Assembly (NCBI RefSeq): GCF_015330165.1
Contig: NZ_JADDXT010000002.1
Location: 3,313,646-3,377,645 of the forward strand
Direction: 5' to 3'
Origin: Zobellia roscoffensis
GTDB taxonomy: Bacteria; Bacteroidota; Bacteroidia; Flavobacteriales; Flavobacteriaceae
Length of the DNA stretch: 64,000 bases
In this document: one piece after another, positions 1 through 10,000 of the stretch
Numbering within the stretch: position 1 is the first letter of the stretch
Layout: each line of letters opens with the position of its first letter
Position numbers and translations under genes: made by a program
The notes under the pieces: generated by a model
What the model was told of the DNA's origin: nothing
Seen by the model: only the letters and a program-made list of their open reading frames with translations
The model's database searches: none

Positions 1-1297
1 TAAGATCAGGGTCATTCAAAAGATGGGCTATAGCGAACATAGAACCGCCAAGAGCAGGAGCCCCTCCTAATTCTTTAGTTTTTGAATGCGCCCATTCTGT
101 TTCACTATGCTTACGGTATTTCCAAAAATTATTGCTCTTTTGTTTTATATGAAGGGCCCAGCCTTCTAGTTTTTCTTTTGTTCCTTCAGGTGCTTTTTCT
201 GGAGCTAAAAGAAGAAAATATGCTAGGGCTTGTGGAGTGATATGTTCGGCATTTCTTATCCACCACATGTGTCTTGGGTTGTTAAAGTCCCAGTTCTTTA
301 TGATGTCTGAAGCACCTGATTGTGCCCATTTTAAGTACTTCTCCGGAGAGCCATCTTTTTCATGTCTTTCGGATTCGTACATAAAGAGATTTCGAAAAAC
401 CGATTGCCCGTAAGCATTGCCCATTTCATTAAATTCCTGAAAGCCTTCATCTACCCATTTGGTACTATAGGTCCAGAACCGAACTACTTTATGGCGGTCA
501 TAGGCCTCCCAGTTGTCCAAGCAGACTTTTCGGTATTTCTGATAGGTTTCTTCGTCTAGATACGGTTTTAGAAAAGAATGGTACGCAGCGCAAACTGCTG
601 CCAGTTGATCTAAAGTATTCCAATAATCATAGGTCATTCTGGGTTGTCCTTGGTAGCCTAAAGTACCATGGCGTTTTTTTACGGGACCGTTATAATCTAC
701 ATACTTGTACGCAAATTCAGCATGCCAAAGAATCAGTTCAATGAGGTCGGCTACTTTTTTATCGCCCAATTCAGATTTCCAGTTGTCAAAAAGCGCTGGG
801 TTACTAGCATATTGTAGAATTTCAAAAATAGTCTCTAATCCGTAAGCCCCACCATCACGCGTTGGGCCACCACCGTATACGGCAGCCATATCGTAGGTGC
901 TCAAATCATCAAACCCCCGTGCATCAACAAAAAAATCATAAGCTAGTTTTGAGGATGCCGTTTCCATAAGGTGGTCGGCTACTAAAAATGGTACCGAACT
1001 GCCGTGCCCATCAACTTTAATTACAAATTCGTCTTGAGCTTCTTTTGGCTCAAATTCTGAAAACCATCCTTCATTATTCAGCATTTTTCCTTCAAACACC
1101 ACTTTGGATGTAGTGGTATTTATAATATGGAAGGGTGTATCATTTTCAGCACCATAACATACAAAACGTTTGGACTCCCCTAAATTATAACCCAATTGGT
1201 TGACATAAGGTTCATACTTTTTTGAATCAGAGGTCGTTTCTTGTGCGGTACAATAGGTAGAGGTACATAATAAGGCAGCGAACAGTATTCTTTTCAT
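1..1297 (-). CDS. GH9-like glycoside hydrolase, 3' end cut by the window
   Basis: The reading frame is open from the ATG at 1297 to the window edge, giving about 432 residues. It begins with a cleavable signal peptide (about residues 1-19, ending CTAQ). Residues about 28-110 read like the Ig-like N-terminal domain of GH9 enzymes (CelD_N), with the typical VNQLGY segment. The rest is alpha-helical and rich in aromatic residues, as in an (alpha/alpha)6 barrel, with a GGGPTRDGGAYG stretch near residue 140 where GH9 proteins carry their Asp-rich catalytic segment. Known GH9 enzymes are mostly endo-beta-glucanases, but the family is broad and the canonical DAGD motif is not visible, so the substrate is unknown. 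It lies 29 bp after a sulfatase and probably belongs to the same operon. It could instead belong to another helical-barrel family. Confidence 0.55.
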   Translation of the reverse strand, partial: MKRILFAALLCTSTYCTAQETTSDSKKYEPYVNQLGYNLGESKRFVCYGAENDTPFHIINTTTSKVVFEGKMLNNEGWFSEFEPKEAQDEFVIKVDGHGSSVPFLVADHLMETASSKLAYDFFVDARGFDDLSTYDMAAVYGGGPTRDGGAYGLETIFEILQYASNPALFDNWKSELGDKKVADLIELILWHAEFAYKYVDYNGPVKKRHGTLGYQGQPRMTYDYWNTLDQLAAVCAAYHSFLKPYLDEETYQKYRKVCLDNWEAYDRHKVVRFWTYSTKWVDEGFQEFNEMGNAYGQSVFRNLFMYESERHEKDGSPEKYLKWAQSGASDIIKNWDFNNPRHMWWIRNAEHITPQALAYFLLLAPEKAPEGTKEKLEGWALHIKQKSNNFWKYRKHSETEWAHSKTKELGGAPALGGSMFAIAHLLNDPDL

Positions 1298-1326
1298 CAG
1301 TCTTTAATTACTTATATTAGGAACTT

Positions 1327-2814
1327 TTACTCGTTTACCGCGTATTGAACTCTTAGTTTACCGAGCTCTTTTTTCATTTCCGAAATTTGGTTTGTCATGG
1401 CAGATGAGTTGTATATGTTATTCATTTCCGAAGGGTCTTTTTCCAAATCATAAAATTCCCATTCCTCACCGTTTGGAACATCTTCTCCGTAAAAACGGAT
1501 AAGCTTATAACGCTTATTGGCGACACCTTCATGGCGGCGAACTGCATGTGCTCCAGGATATTCATAATAGTGATAGTACATAGATTTGCGCCAGTTTTTA
1601 GGTGCTTTCCCTTTCAAAAGGGGTACGACACTTTTACCCTGCATATCATCTGGAATAGGAGCATCGGCAAGGTCAAGAAAGGTTTCGGCAAAGTCTATGT
1701 TCTGTACCAAATCGGTATTTACGCTTCCCGGTTTAACGGTGCCGGGCCATTTTACAATAAGCGGTGTACGAAACGATTCTTCATACATAAAACGCTTATC
1801 GAACCAACCATGTTCACCCATGTAAAAACCTTGGTCAGAAGAGTAGATTACTATAGTATTTTCATCCAACCCTTGCTCTTTAAGCGATTTCATTATCTGT
1901 CCTACACTTTCATCAACAGACCAGATACAACGTAAATAATCTTTCATGTAGGTCTGGTATTTCCATTTAACAAGCGCTTCACCTTTTAAATTATCTTGGG
2001 CAAACTTTGCAAAACGTCCCTTATACCTTGGGTCGTTCGCGTAGCGGTTACCTTCGGCCTTTAAATCAATATGGGTGTTCATGCTTGTGGCAATATCCAT
2101 TTCTTGTTTGTGGGCAGCTGTAGTGCGTGTGACATAATCGTCAAAAAAATTGTCCGGCTCAGGAATTTCTACATCTTCATATTTGCTCATATAGCGCTCT
2201 GCCGGATCCCAGTTGCGGTGTGGGGCCTTATGGTGAACCATCATCATAAACGGTTTGTCCTGATCACGTTCGTTTTCTAACCAGTTTAGGGCACGGTCCG
2301 TAATTACATCGGTTACATATTCGCCCTTGTAGTTTGTATCGCCTTCCTCGGTTATAAAATCAGGATTATAATATTTTCCTTGTCCGGGGAGTACTTCCCA
2401 ATAATCAAAACCTTGCATTTTTCCGGGAAGATGAATTTTCCCGATCATAGCCGTTTGGTAACCGTTGGTACGTAGTATTTTTTGAAACTGTTGCTGGTCA
2501 TGGTCAAAGATTGTTTTCTTGGTATTGTCCAGTTTCTTATGAAGGTGGCTCATTTTACCTGTTAATAGGGTAGCTCTACTTGGTGCGCAGATTGAGTTTT
2601 CAACATAGGCCTTATCAAAACGCATTCCTTCTGCGGCCAGTTTATCTATATTGGGAGTTGGGTTTAAGCTTTGTAGTCTGCCACCATAAGCTCCAATAGT
2701 TTGGTAAGAATGATCATCAGAAAAAATCCAGACAATATTAGGTTTCTTTTCTTGAGCAATGGTGAGTAAGGGTAGCAGGTATGCTGCTAAACAAATCAGT
2801 TTATTCAGTTTCAT
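1327..2814 (-). CDS. S1-family sulfatase (CAPSR type), secreted
   Basis: This 495-residue protein has a signal peptide ending near residue 21 (TIAQ). It carries the S1 sulfatase hallmarks: metal-binding DD at 33-34, the formylglycine signature with Cys76 (CAPSRATLLTG), GKIHL after the signature, HHKAPH near the middle and the late SSDQG metal site. Cys76 must be oxidised to formylglycine for activity. The family hydrolyses sulfate esters on polysaccharides; the exact position attacked cannot be read from sequence. It probably acts in the periplasm on imported oligosaccharides. It sits 48 bp after another sulfatase and 29 bp before the GH9-like gene. Length is normal for the family. Its closest functional relatives among the seven sulfatases here cannot be ranked without alignment. 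Confidence 0.93.
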   Translation of the reverse strand: MKLNKLICLAAYLLPLLTIAQEKKPNIVWIFSDDHSYQTIGAYGGRLQSLNPTPNIDKLAAEGMRFDKAYVENSICAPSRATLLTGKMSHLHKKLDNTKKTIFDHDQQQFQKILRTNGYQTAMIGKIHLPGKMQGFDYWEVLPGQGKYYNPDFITEEGDTNYKGEYVTDVITDRALNWLENERDQDKPFMMMVHHKAPHRNWDPAERYMSKYEDVEIPEPDNFFDDYVTRTTAAHKQEMDIATSMNTHIDLKAEGNRYANDPRYKGRFAKFAQDNLKGEALVKWKYQTYMKDYLRCIWSVDESVGQIMKSLKEQGLDENTIVIYSSDQGFYMGEHGWFDKRFMYEESFRTPLIVKWPGTVKPGSVNTDLVQNIDFAETFLDLADAPIPDDMQGKSVVPLLKGKAPKNWRKSMYYHYYEYPGAHAVRRHEGVANKRYKLIRFYGEDVPNGEEWEFYDLEKDPSEMNNIYNSSAMTNQISEMKKELGKLRVQYAVNE

Positions 2815-2862
2815 ATAGTGGTATTTATTAATTTTACAAGGTAAAGAGTAGCAAGGTGTTCT

Positions 2863-4314
2863 TTACAATTTGCCTATCTTCCTATTTTCGGTTCCATATT
2901 CAATATTAACATTTAAGTCGCCCAATTCTTTGCGAGCTTTTTCTACAACAACCATCAGTTCTTTTACTTTTTCCGGGTGATAGGCGATTACATTATACCG
3001 TTCTCCTGGATCACGCATCATATTGTAAAGTTCTGGCTGTTCTACAACAGTCTTTATTCTCTTTCCGCCATGTCCATCGTTGCCACTTTCTGTGTTATAG
3101 CTGCTATAGGTATGGGGAAGCACGAGTTTCCAATTGCCTTTTCTAACTCCGTTTAGGTTGTTCTTTCCGTAATAATATAATATGGTGTTACGAGGCGTTT
3201 CTGAAAATTGTCCTTTCCAAAGAGATGATATATCTACGCCGTCTATTTTATTGTTCGATAGTTTTCCGTTGGTTATCGCCGCAAAAGTGGGAAGCAAATC
3301 AACAGCACAGGCCAATTTATTAGAAACAGTCCCTTCTGGAGTATTTCCAGGCCACCGAATGATAAAAGGTACCCGTTGCCCGCCTTCCCAGCTTGTGGTT
3401 TTTCCTTCTCTTAATCCGCCCGAAGAACCTGCGTGGTTACCAAAATTTAACCATGGCCCGTTGTCTGTTGTAAAAATAAAAATAGTGTTATCCGCAACAC
3501 CATTTCGTTTTAAGGCTTTATCTATTTCTCCAACAGACCAATCAATTTCCATCATTACATCTCCATAAAGACCTTGTTCGCTCTTGCCTCTAAATTTGTC
3601 CGAAACTCCCAAGGGTATATGGGCCATGGTATGCGGCACATAAAGGAAAAAGGGTTCGCTGGCGTTCCGGTCTATAAAATCTACCGCTTTTTCTGTGTAA
3701 AGGGTGGTTAATTTATCTTGGTCTTTTAAACTTTTGACATATGCTATAGCTTTGTTACCTTCTATAATTGGTAGATCAGGAAACTTAGCTCTATTTTTCT
3801 CAGCAGAAAGATGTTCTCCCGTAGCACTGTCGTGAGGCCACATATCGTTAGAGTAGGGTAGGCCAACAAACTCATCAAAACCATGTTGTAACGGTAAAAA
3901 CTCTTTCTGCCATCCCAAGTGCCATTTTCCAAAACAAGCCGTTTTATAATTCTGTTCTTTGAACATTTCTGCAATAGTAAGTTCATCTTTGTTCAAGCCG
4001 ATTTCATGTCGTGGAAATAGTGCACCGGAAAACCCGATTCTATTGGGATAACACCCTGTTAGTATTCCCGCTCTTGAAGCACTGCATACAGGCTGTGCGG
4101 AGTAATAATTAGTAAAACGTGTTCCTTTGGCGGCCAGTTGGTCTATATTAGGTGTTTCAAAACCGGTGGCTCCATATACACCTATATCTCCGTAACCTTC
4201 ATCATCAATAAAAACAAGAACAACGTTGGGGCGTTCTTTATTTTGATTTTGGGCAATGGAAAAATTAAAAGAAATTAAAGCGGCAAAAGCGAGAAAAATA
4301 AATTTGTTGTACAT
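2863..4314 (-). CDS. S1-family sulfatase, arylsulfatase A-like (CSASR variant)
   Basis: The protein has 483 residues, with a signal peptide ending near residue 22 (SIAQ). Metal-binding DD is at 37-38, the maturation site is Cys77 in CSASRAGILTG, followed by GKWHLG, HTMAHIPLG and the TTDNGPW late metal site. The residue two after the Cys is Ala instead of the commoner Pro; this variant is well represented among arylsulfatase A-like enzymes and should still be matured. The protein is expected to remove sulfate esters from galactan oligosaccharides in the periplasm. It follows the GH117 gene across a 168-bp gap that contains a large inverted repeat at 4351-4405, so its expression may be set partly by that structure. 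Confidence 0.93.
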   Translation of the reverse strand: MYNKFIFLAFAALISFNFSIAQNQNKERPNVVLVFIDDEGYGDIGVYGATGFETPNIDQLAAKGTRFTNYYSAQPVCSASRAGILTGCYPNRIGFSGALFPRHEIGLNKDELTIAEMFKEQNYKTACFGKWHLGWQKEFLPLQHGFDEFVGLPYSNDMWPHDSATGEHLSAEKNRAKFPDLPIIEGNKAIAYVKSLKDQDKLTTLYTEKAVDFIDRNASEPFFLYVPHTMAHIPLGVSDKFRGKSEQGLYGDVMMEIDWSVGEIDKALKRNGVADNTIFIFTTDNGPWLNFGNHAGSSGGLREGKTTSWEGGQRVPFIIRWPGNTPEGTVSNKLACAVDLLPTFAAITNGKLSNNKIDGVDISSLWKGQFSETPRNTILYYYGKNNLNGVRKGNWKLVLPHTYSSYNTESGNDGHGGKRIKTVVEQPELYNMMRDPGERYNVIAYHPEKVKELMVVVEKARKELGDLNVNIEYGTENRKIGKL

Positions 4315-4350
4315 GTAAACGGTGGTTTGGTAGTTTGTGTTCTTTAACAG

Positions 4351-4405
4351 AGACTATTCTAAAGGAATGAAGCGTCTAATGAAGCCCTGTCCTTTAAAAT
4401 AGTCC
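4351..4405. repeat. 16-bp inverted repeat between GH117 and sulfatase genes
   Basis: The arm at 4351-4366 (AGACTATTCTAAAGGA) pairs with 4390-4405 across a 23-base loop. Fourteen of 16 positions are Watson-Crick and the others can form G-U pairs in RNA. It lies 77 bp after the GH117 stop and 36 bp before the sulfatase start, inside the longest gap of this gene run. No U-run follows on either strand, so it is not a standard terminator. It may be an mRNA processing or stability element, or an attenuator. Confidence 0.6.
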
Positions 4406-4482
4406 CTTGCTAAATTTAAGATAATTATTACGTATTTACCACGGTTTAACAACTGCATGTTAGACTGTTATAATCAAGCGTT

Positions 4483-5781
4483 TTATCGTCTTTCTGGATG
4501 ACCGCTCTTATTGGGTGCTTGGGCAAAATATACCTCGGGCTTATGCCAAACCCCGGTTTTTTTGTATTCCTGAATATCGTGGTCCAGACTAAGGTCACAA
4601 TCAAACCTGGCGATAATGGAATATTGTTTTTTGGGCTCCCCGGCATTGATAAAATGAGACATTCCCCAGGTGAAACCTCGCCCGTTTCCACTATCTGTAA
4701 ACATATCCGGTGCATAAGGCCCGCCGGCAATTGGAGGTAAAGAAATAACCGAAGCAATTTCAAAATTGACCCCGTCTTTGGAGTATTGTACCGTTTCCCT
4801 TTCATTCCCATCTTTTATGGTGATATTGGCAATGCCATCCTTAAAGGGAAAATAGGTGGTTTCATGACCCGAAGTCATTACAGGGTTTAGGGGGTGTTTT
4901 TCAAACGGCCCAAGTGGATCTTCGGCAATGGCCAATCCGTGGCCCACGGCATACTTGTCCCTGATATCCGTCCACTTGTTATAGGCGGCTTTGTAGTAGA
5001 GGTAAATTTTACCGTTGTAAACAATGGGCTGTGGGTCATGGGTGGCATCTTGGTCCCATTCCCCTTTTTCTCCGAATGGTATCACGGCATCTCCACCATG
5101 TGTCCATGGCCCTGCAGGTGAATCTGCATAGGATACGGATACCGGACACCAGTCGCCTCTTAAACCGCTAGGTTCGTCAAATGCTTGGTAGTAGAGGTAG
5201 TATTTTCCTTTCCAAATTAAAATATCGGGAGTAGCAACCGAGCGCCAACCGGGATTTGGTTTTTCAGGTCTTTTAATAGCGATACCTTCTTCTTTCCATG
5301 TGGTTCCGTCTTCGCTGGTAGCATACCAAATATCGCAAAGGTCCCAATCCGTAGAAGGAATTTTATCTGTAGCCTCTTTAGCGCGGTTCCAACCAATAGG
5401 TGGCACTTTTGTGTCCCTTTTGGTGTAGTACATGTAGTATTTGCCATCTACCAAAATGGGTCTTGAAGGGTCACGACGCGATACGGTTCCATCTCCACCA
5501 TTATAATCAAATCCTTTTAATTCGGTGTATTTAAAGAGCGAATACAGCTCGTTGTCCTGTACACGTGGAGCTGGATAATCGAACATGCGCTCGGCCGAGG
5601 CACTGAGAGGAAAATTGGGTTTTTCCGCAGGTAGTTTATGTGGAAATACTTGATGTTCCTTTGAAGCGGTTTCTTCGGAAGCGGCGGAAGTTTTCACTGA
5701 TTTAGAATCTGAACAGGCAATGAAAGACCCCGCCAGTAAAAAACTCAAAAAATAGTGTTTGTACAGAGGTTTGAGCTGCAT
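4483..5781 (-). CDS. GH117 alpha-1,3-(3,6-anhydro)-L-galactosidase-like, lipoprotein
   Basis: This 432-residue protein has a lipoprotein signal (lipobox FIAC, Cys near residue 23). The mature part begins with the GH117 N-terminal segment: SASAERMFDYPAPRV, which matches the SxAxxR dimer-swap region, followed by TVSRRDPSRP containing the family's catalytic Asp. A five-bladed propeller follows with HDPQPIVYNGKIYLYYK, GHETTYFPF and a C-terminal LSLDHD segment. Characterised GH117 enzymes remove 3,6-anhydro-L-galactose from the non-reducing end of neoagaro-oligosaccharides. The lipobox suggests membrane anchoring, unlike the second GH117 at 52394-53656, which has a plain signal peptide. It follows the propeller gene at 5828 by 46 bp. 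Related propellers in the family may act on other alpha-1,3 sugars, so the exact substrate is inferred. Confidence 0.9.
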   Translation of the reverse strand: MQLKPLYKHYFLSFLLAGSFIACSDSKSVKTSAASEETASKEHQVFPHKLPAEKPNFPLSASAERMFDYPAPRVQDNELYSLFKYTELKGFDYNGGDGTVSRRDPSRPILVDGKYYMYYTKRDTKVPPIGWNRAKEATDKIPSTDWDLCDIWYATSEDGTTWKEEGIAIKRPEKPNPGWRSVATPDILIWKGKYYLYYQAFDEPSGLRGDWCPVSVSYADSPAGPWTHGGDAVIPFGEKGEWDQDATHDPQPIVYNGKIYLYYKAAYNKWTDIRDKYAVGHGLAIAEDPLGPFEKHPLNPVMTSGHETTYFPFKDGIANITIKDGNERETVQYSKDGVNFEIASVISLPPIAGGPYAPDMFTDSGNGRGFTWGMSHFINAGEPKKQYSIIARFDCDLSLDHDIQEYKKTGVWHKPEVYFAQAPNKSGHPERR

Positions 5782-5827
5782 AATATGTGTTTTAGAGTTT
5801 GAAAATGAGTTTGTAGTTTGTAAGTGT

Positions 5828-6979
5828 TTAGTTATTTGTTTTTTCGATTTTTAAAGGAATCTGAATATTGAACGATTCGCGAACCCCATTGGCATCAAGA
5901 GTATCGGCAGCGCATAGTAGTGCAACCGGTTCTCCATTTTCTCTGAAAACTTGAGGCCGTTCTAGATGGGTAAATTGTTGTTCACGACCATTTTCCCAGG
6001 TTATGATGCGCTTAGAGATTTCAAAGTGCTTGGCCTTTTTCCACTTAATACCATCTTCAGAATCATAATGTACCAAAGAGAATTCACGAGTTTTACCTTC
6101 GTGTTTTATACGTTTTACAATGGCTCTAAATTTACTATCTTGGTACCAGATATAAGGGTCTTCCGCAGGGAAACGTTCACCTTCGAATGTAAAGACAGGG
6201 TCAGGATATTTTTTGAAGGGACCTGTGGGCGAATCTGCAATAGCTACCATATGTACTACAGGACCACCGCCTGGTAATGGGTCCTTTTTACCAACAGCCT
6301 TATAGACCATTAATATTTTTCCATCGGGCATTTGACAAACGGATGGGTTTGAGGTCATTAGAGCGTCATAAGCATCGTCATTAGAGGAAACATCTAAAAC
6401 GGGTTTGTCAAAACGTTTCCAAGGTCCGTTAGGGGAGTCGGCAACGGCAACACCAATACGTTGATTGTTACGGTGTACCCAATTTATTTTTGGTTTTCCG
6501 GGAACACTAACAATTTTTTTGTCTCCAGTATTGCCCATGTAATACAGATAGAATTTACCATTAAATTTATGAACAGTTGGGTTATGGGTCGTAGAACCAT
6601 CCCAAAATTCTGCACCACGGTCCGGTAGGGTAACGTCTTTGTGTTCAAACGGACCAAAGGGCGATTCTGATACTGCATGAGCAATTTCGGAATAGTTTAC
6701 CCATTCCCAACCAATATTTTTTGGCCATCTGGAATAGAACATATGGTAAAGACCGTCTTCGCCTTTTACCATGGAACCGCCCCAAATACTGAGACTGTCA
6801 TTCCTGAATATGGACTCAGGTGAAACTTTTCCGAATTCTATTTTGTAGTCAGGAACTGCCTTGGTAGCGGACACTTCATTATTTGGCATAGTATTTTCTG
6901 AACTCGATTTTTTTTCGCTTTTGCAAGAAAAGAACAAGCAGGCAGTTGCTAAGGCCGCGATTATATTCAGTTTTTTCAT
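5828..6979 (-). CDS. Lipoprotein five-bladed beta-propeller glycosidase-like protein
   Basis: The protein has 383 residues and a lipoprotein signal (lipobox FFSC near residue 19). It consists almost entirely of a propeller with repeated W/Y-rich blades. Conserved features include WGGSMVKGEDGLYHMFYSRWP, HNPTVHKFNGKFYLYYMG, AEDPYIWY and HLERPQVF. The same set of motifs occurs in the C-terminal half of the larger protein at 45677-48157, so the two are homologous. Clan F/J glycosidases (GH43, GH32, GH117) use a DP-type Asp and a Glu at such places, so EDP and LERP are candidate catalytic elements. I do not recognise a characterised family. Its place between GH117 and GH2 suggests a role in trimming galactan oligosaccharides at the membrane. 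Confidence 0.75.
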   Translation of the reverse strand: MKKLNIIAALATACLFFSCKSEKKSSSENTMPNNEVSATKAVPDYKIEFGKVSPESIFRNDSLSIWGGSMVKGEDGLYHMFYSRWPKNIGWEWVNYSEIAHAVSESPFGPFEHKDVTLPDRGAEFWDGSTTHNPTVHKFNGKFYLYYMGNTGDKKIVSVPGKPKINWVHRNNQRIGVAVADSPNGPWKRFDKPVLDVSSNDDAYDALMTSNPSVCQMPDGKILMVYKAVGKKDPLPGGGPVVHMVAIADSPTGPFKKYPDPVFTFEGERFPAEDPYIWYQDSKFRAIVKRIKHEGKTREFSLVHYDSEDGIKWKKAKHFEISKRIITWENGREQQFTHLERPQVFRENGEPVALLCAADTLDANGVRESFNIQIPLKIEKTNN

Positions 6980-7058
6980 AATTGTATTCTTTTTGTTGAA
7001 CCGAGTTATGAAAAAGAAGCTCTTAACTCGCTATTTGTTTTACAGTTAATTTGAATTT

Positions 7059-10000
7059 TCAGAGTTGTTTTCTATTAATATTTCTCAATGTGTATACATA
7101 CCTGGGTTTAGACCATTCGCTTTCTCCTTTTTTGGTTTTTTTCATGATGCTAACAAAATGTGGGTCGTCACCTTCAAAATCAATTACCGTCATACCTCGT
7201 GTTCTGGTCGCATTCTTGAAAGGAAGATAATTTGAACGCGTACCATATCGTACCACATAACTCGTGTCATCTGTCTTACCAGAATAACCAACTACAAGCT
7301 TATCACCAACTATAAAAGCATCCCAAATTACAGGTGGAAGCTCTTTACCACTGGGGCTTCCGGTTCGTGTTTCGGAAGGTTTACTTATCCCTTTCTCATT
7401 TGTAGCAATAAGTTGAAAAATATATTCCTTTCCGTTTTTTAAGTTTTCAATTTCTAGGAAATTAGTTGTAGTCTTTTCGGATTTTACCAGTTCACCATTG
7501 GTATTTTGATGGATGACATGATAAGTGTCCGCACCAAAAACAGGATTAAAATGAATCCGAACCGATGTATTTCCGGACTCTATTTGAGAAATAGATGGCT
7601 GTTCAGGAACCGTAATGGTAACACTTTTATGAAACCGTTTATAACCATTAGGTGAAAGTAGGTTGATGTTTAAACTAGATATGTCACTTAAGTAGGGTTT
7701 CCAGTTAATATTATTTTCTGTTGGACCAGCTCCCGGTTTTAATACCGGCATTTCTATACTATTTTGGGCCAGTGTGTCTCCTTTTGAATCATGGACAGAC
7801 CATAACAAACGGTGATTTTTTAAAGTATAGCTAGGGTAGTCTCCTGAGTTTTTAGGAGTAATTGATATCTTTGCATTTCCTTTTCTTGCATCTAAATCTG
7901 ATACTTCAATTTGTTGAATAGGGCTATGTTCGTTTTCTATTCGATTGTATAATTTTCGCTTTTGGCGCCATGTGTTTACAAGTCCCCAAACTCGGTTTTC
8001 CTCTGGAGAGGTTGCTGCGTAGCCACTTCGGTAGTCGTTGAATGTCCATAAGGATGCTCCGATTACAAAAGGATTCTTGCCTCGTAAGCTGTTGTTCCAC
8101 TCCGATATTTCAGGAATATCACCATCCAAAGAAGTAGTGGCCATAGGTTTTATTCCATATTCTGAGATGAATACAGGTTTGTTGGGCCATTTAGAACGTA
8201 GGGTTCTAAATACTTCATCTGGCTTGCCTTGAAACGGATACAAATTGTGCATAATAATATCCACTAGCGTATTGGGGTCGTTCTGGGGAGTTGCCGTATC
8301 TCGCCACCCGCTATTACTCACGCAGGTAACCAAACGATAAGGGTCCAGTTCATTTTTGACATAGTCTATCGTTAATTTAGCATAATCAAAATGGTCTTTA
8401 AGTTCGTTGCCAACACTCCACCCAATAATACTGGGGTGGTTAATATCCCTTTCAATCATCTCTTTCAACCACTGTTTGGCCAAAGGGTAGTGCGGAGGTG
8501 TAAACTCAGGATTGGTAAGTTCACGCACATTGACTTCCTCAAAGATTAAAATACCTTTTTCATCACAGCGTTCAATCAACTTTTTATTCTGTGTGCCGTG
8601 CATGATTCGCATAAAATTGGCACCAGCATTTTTCATAAGGTCCACATCTTTATTTATTAAATATTGTGGTTCAGAAGACCCCCAATATCTGTGGTCGCTC
8701 ACTCGGTTAAAACCAGCTAAACGAACGGGTTCTCCATTTAGAATTAATTGAGAATCCGACAATTCTATTTTTCGGATACCGAACCGGTCTTTTCTTGTAT
8801 CTAGAATATGGTCTTCTTCGGTTATGGATGTGGTAATATGATACAGGTGAGGAGTGTCAAAATGCCAAAGTCGCACATCATGCGCAGGTAATGTAGTGGC
8901 CAGTTGTACCTCTTGCGTACTGTTAGGAGGTATGGAGACCATGTGCTGTAAATTAACGGGAGTGGAAGCTTCATCAATTTGTGCGGATAACAATACGGTT
9001 CTCTTTTGTGCCGATAAATTTTTAACTCGGATTTTGAGTTTCAAGTTCGCCGTACCCTTTTTCAGGTCTGGGTCTGCATGAACATATTGATAACTGAGGC
9101 GAACATCATTGTTTTTGACCAGATGAACATCTCGGATAATTCCACCCCAATTCCATGTAGCACCAACTAATGCGCTATTGTCCACTTCTACGGCCAAGAC
9201 ATTGTGCCCGCTAAAATTTAGTTTATCCGTCACATCAAATTCAAAGGGGGTAAAACCACCTTGATGATTGCCTACCAGTTCTCCGTTTAAAAAAACTTTA
9301 GCAATGTGATAGACGGCATCAAATTTAAGTCGTACGCTTTCTTTGGAGTTCGCTTTCCAGTTTTGCGGAAGATTGAAATCTTTGCGGTACCACCCTTTTC
9401 CTGTATAATTGGAAAATTCATTAAGCATACCCCAATGTCCTGGAACGCTCAAGTCATTCCAGTTAGAATCATCAAAATCCGATTGAAAAATGTTTGCCTT
9501 TTCCGCAACCGATGTCTCCATTTTTTCTTTGGATACAGGTCTGAACATCACGGCATCCGCCACCACAGAATTACCCGTAATTGCGGTTACTTCAATATAG
9601 CTATCTAAGGTTTTGTCAAAGCTGAAAATACCTAAACTGAGCCATTGGTCGCAGCGATTTCTTTGGTTAAAATAAGAAGCCGTAATCCCATTGACATGGT
9701 TTACGTTCACTTCTGCCGTTAAATGTGATGCGAAAGGAAAGCGAACAAAAGCTTCGTAGAACCCTGATTCGGGCAATTCGGGACGATAACGGACATAATT
9801 TTGGTCAGACTCACCCGCTTTAAAATTTCGTTGTAAATAATTGGTCCCATAGAAACCAGACCCGCGGTCTCCCTCTGTCTTCGTTAGCCAATCGCCTAGT
9901 ATCTCTACCCGTTCGGTATTGGTATTATCTATTACAATATCTTCCGGTGTTTCAGAAATATCAATATAATTTGAACCTTCACCATAAATGGTATGAAATT

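Noticed and set aside
1531..1935. Open frames on the plus strand inside sulfatase genes
   Set aside because: They lie entirely within well-supported minus-strand genes, have no domain, signal or start context, and are antisense shadows.
4446..4811. Overlapping minus-strand frame at the end of the GH117 gene
   Set aside because: It is an out-of-frame shadow of GH117 coding sequence; its composition is not protein-like and its start lies within the GH117 gene.
7002..7030. CGAGTTA / TAACTCG inverted repeat between two genes
   Set aside because: The stem has only 7 bp with a 15-base loop and no U-run; too weak to call.
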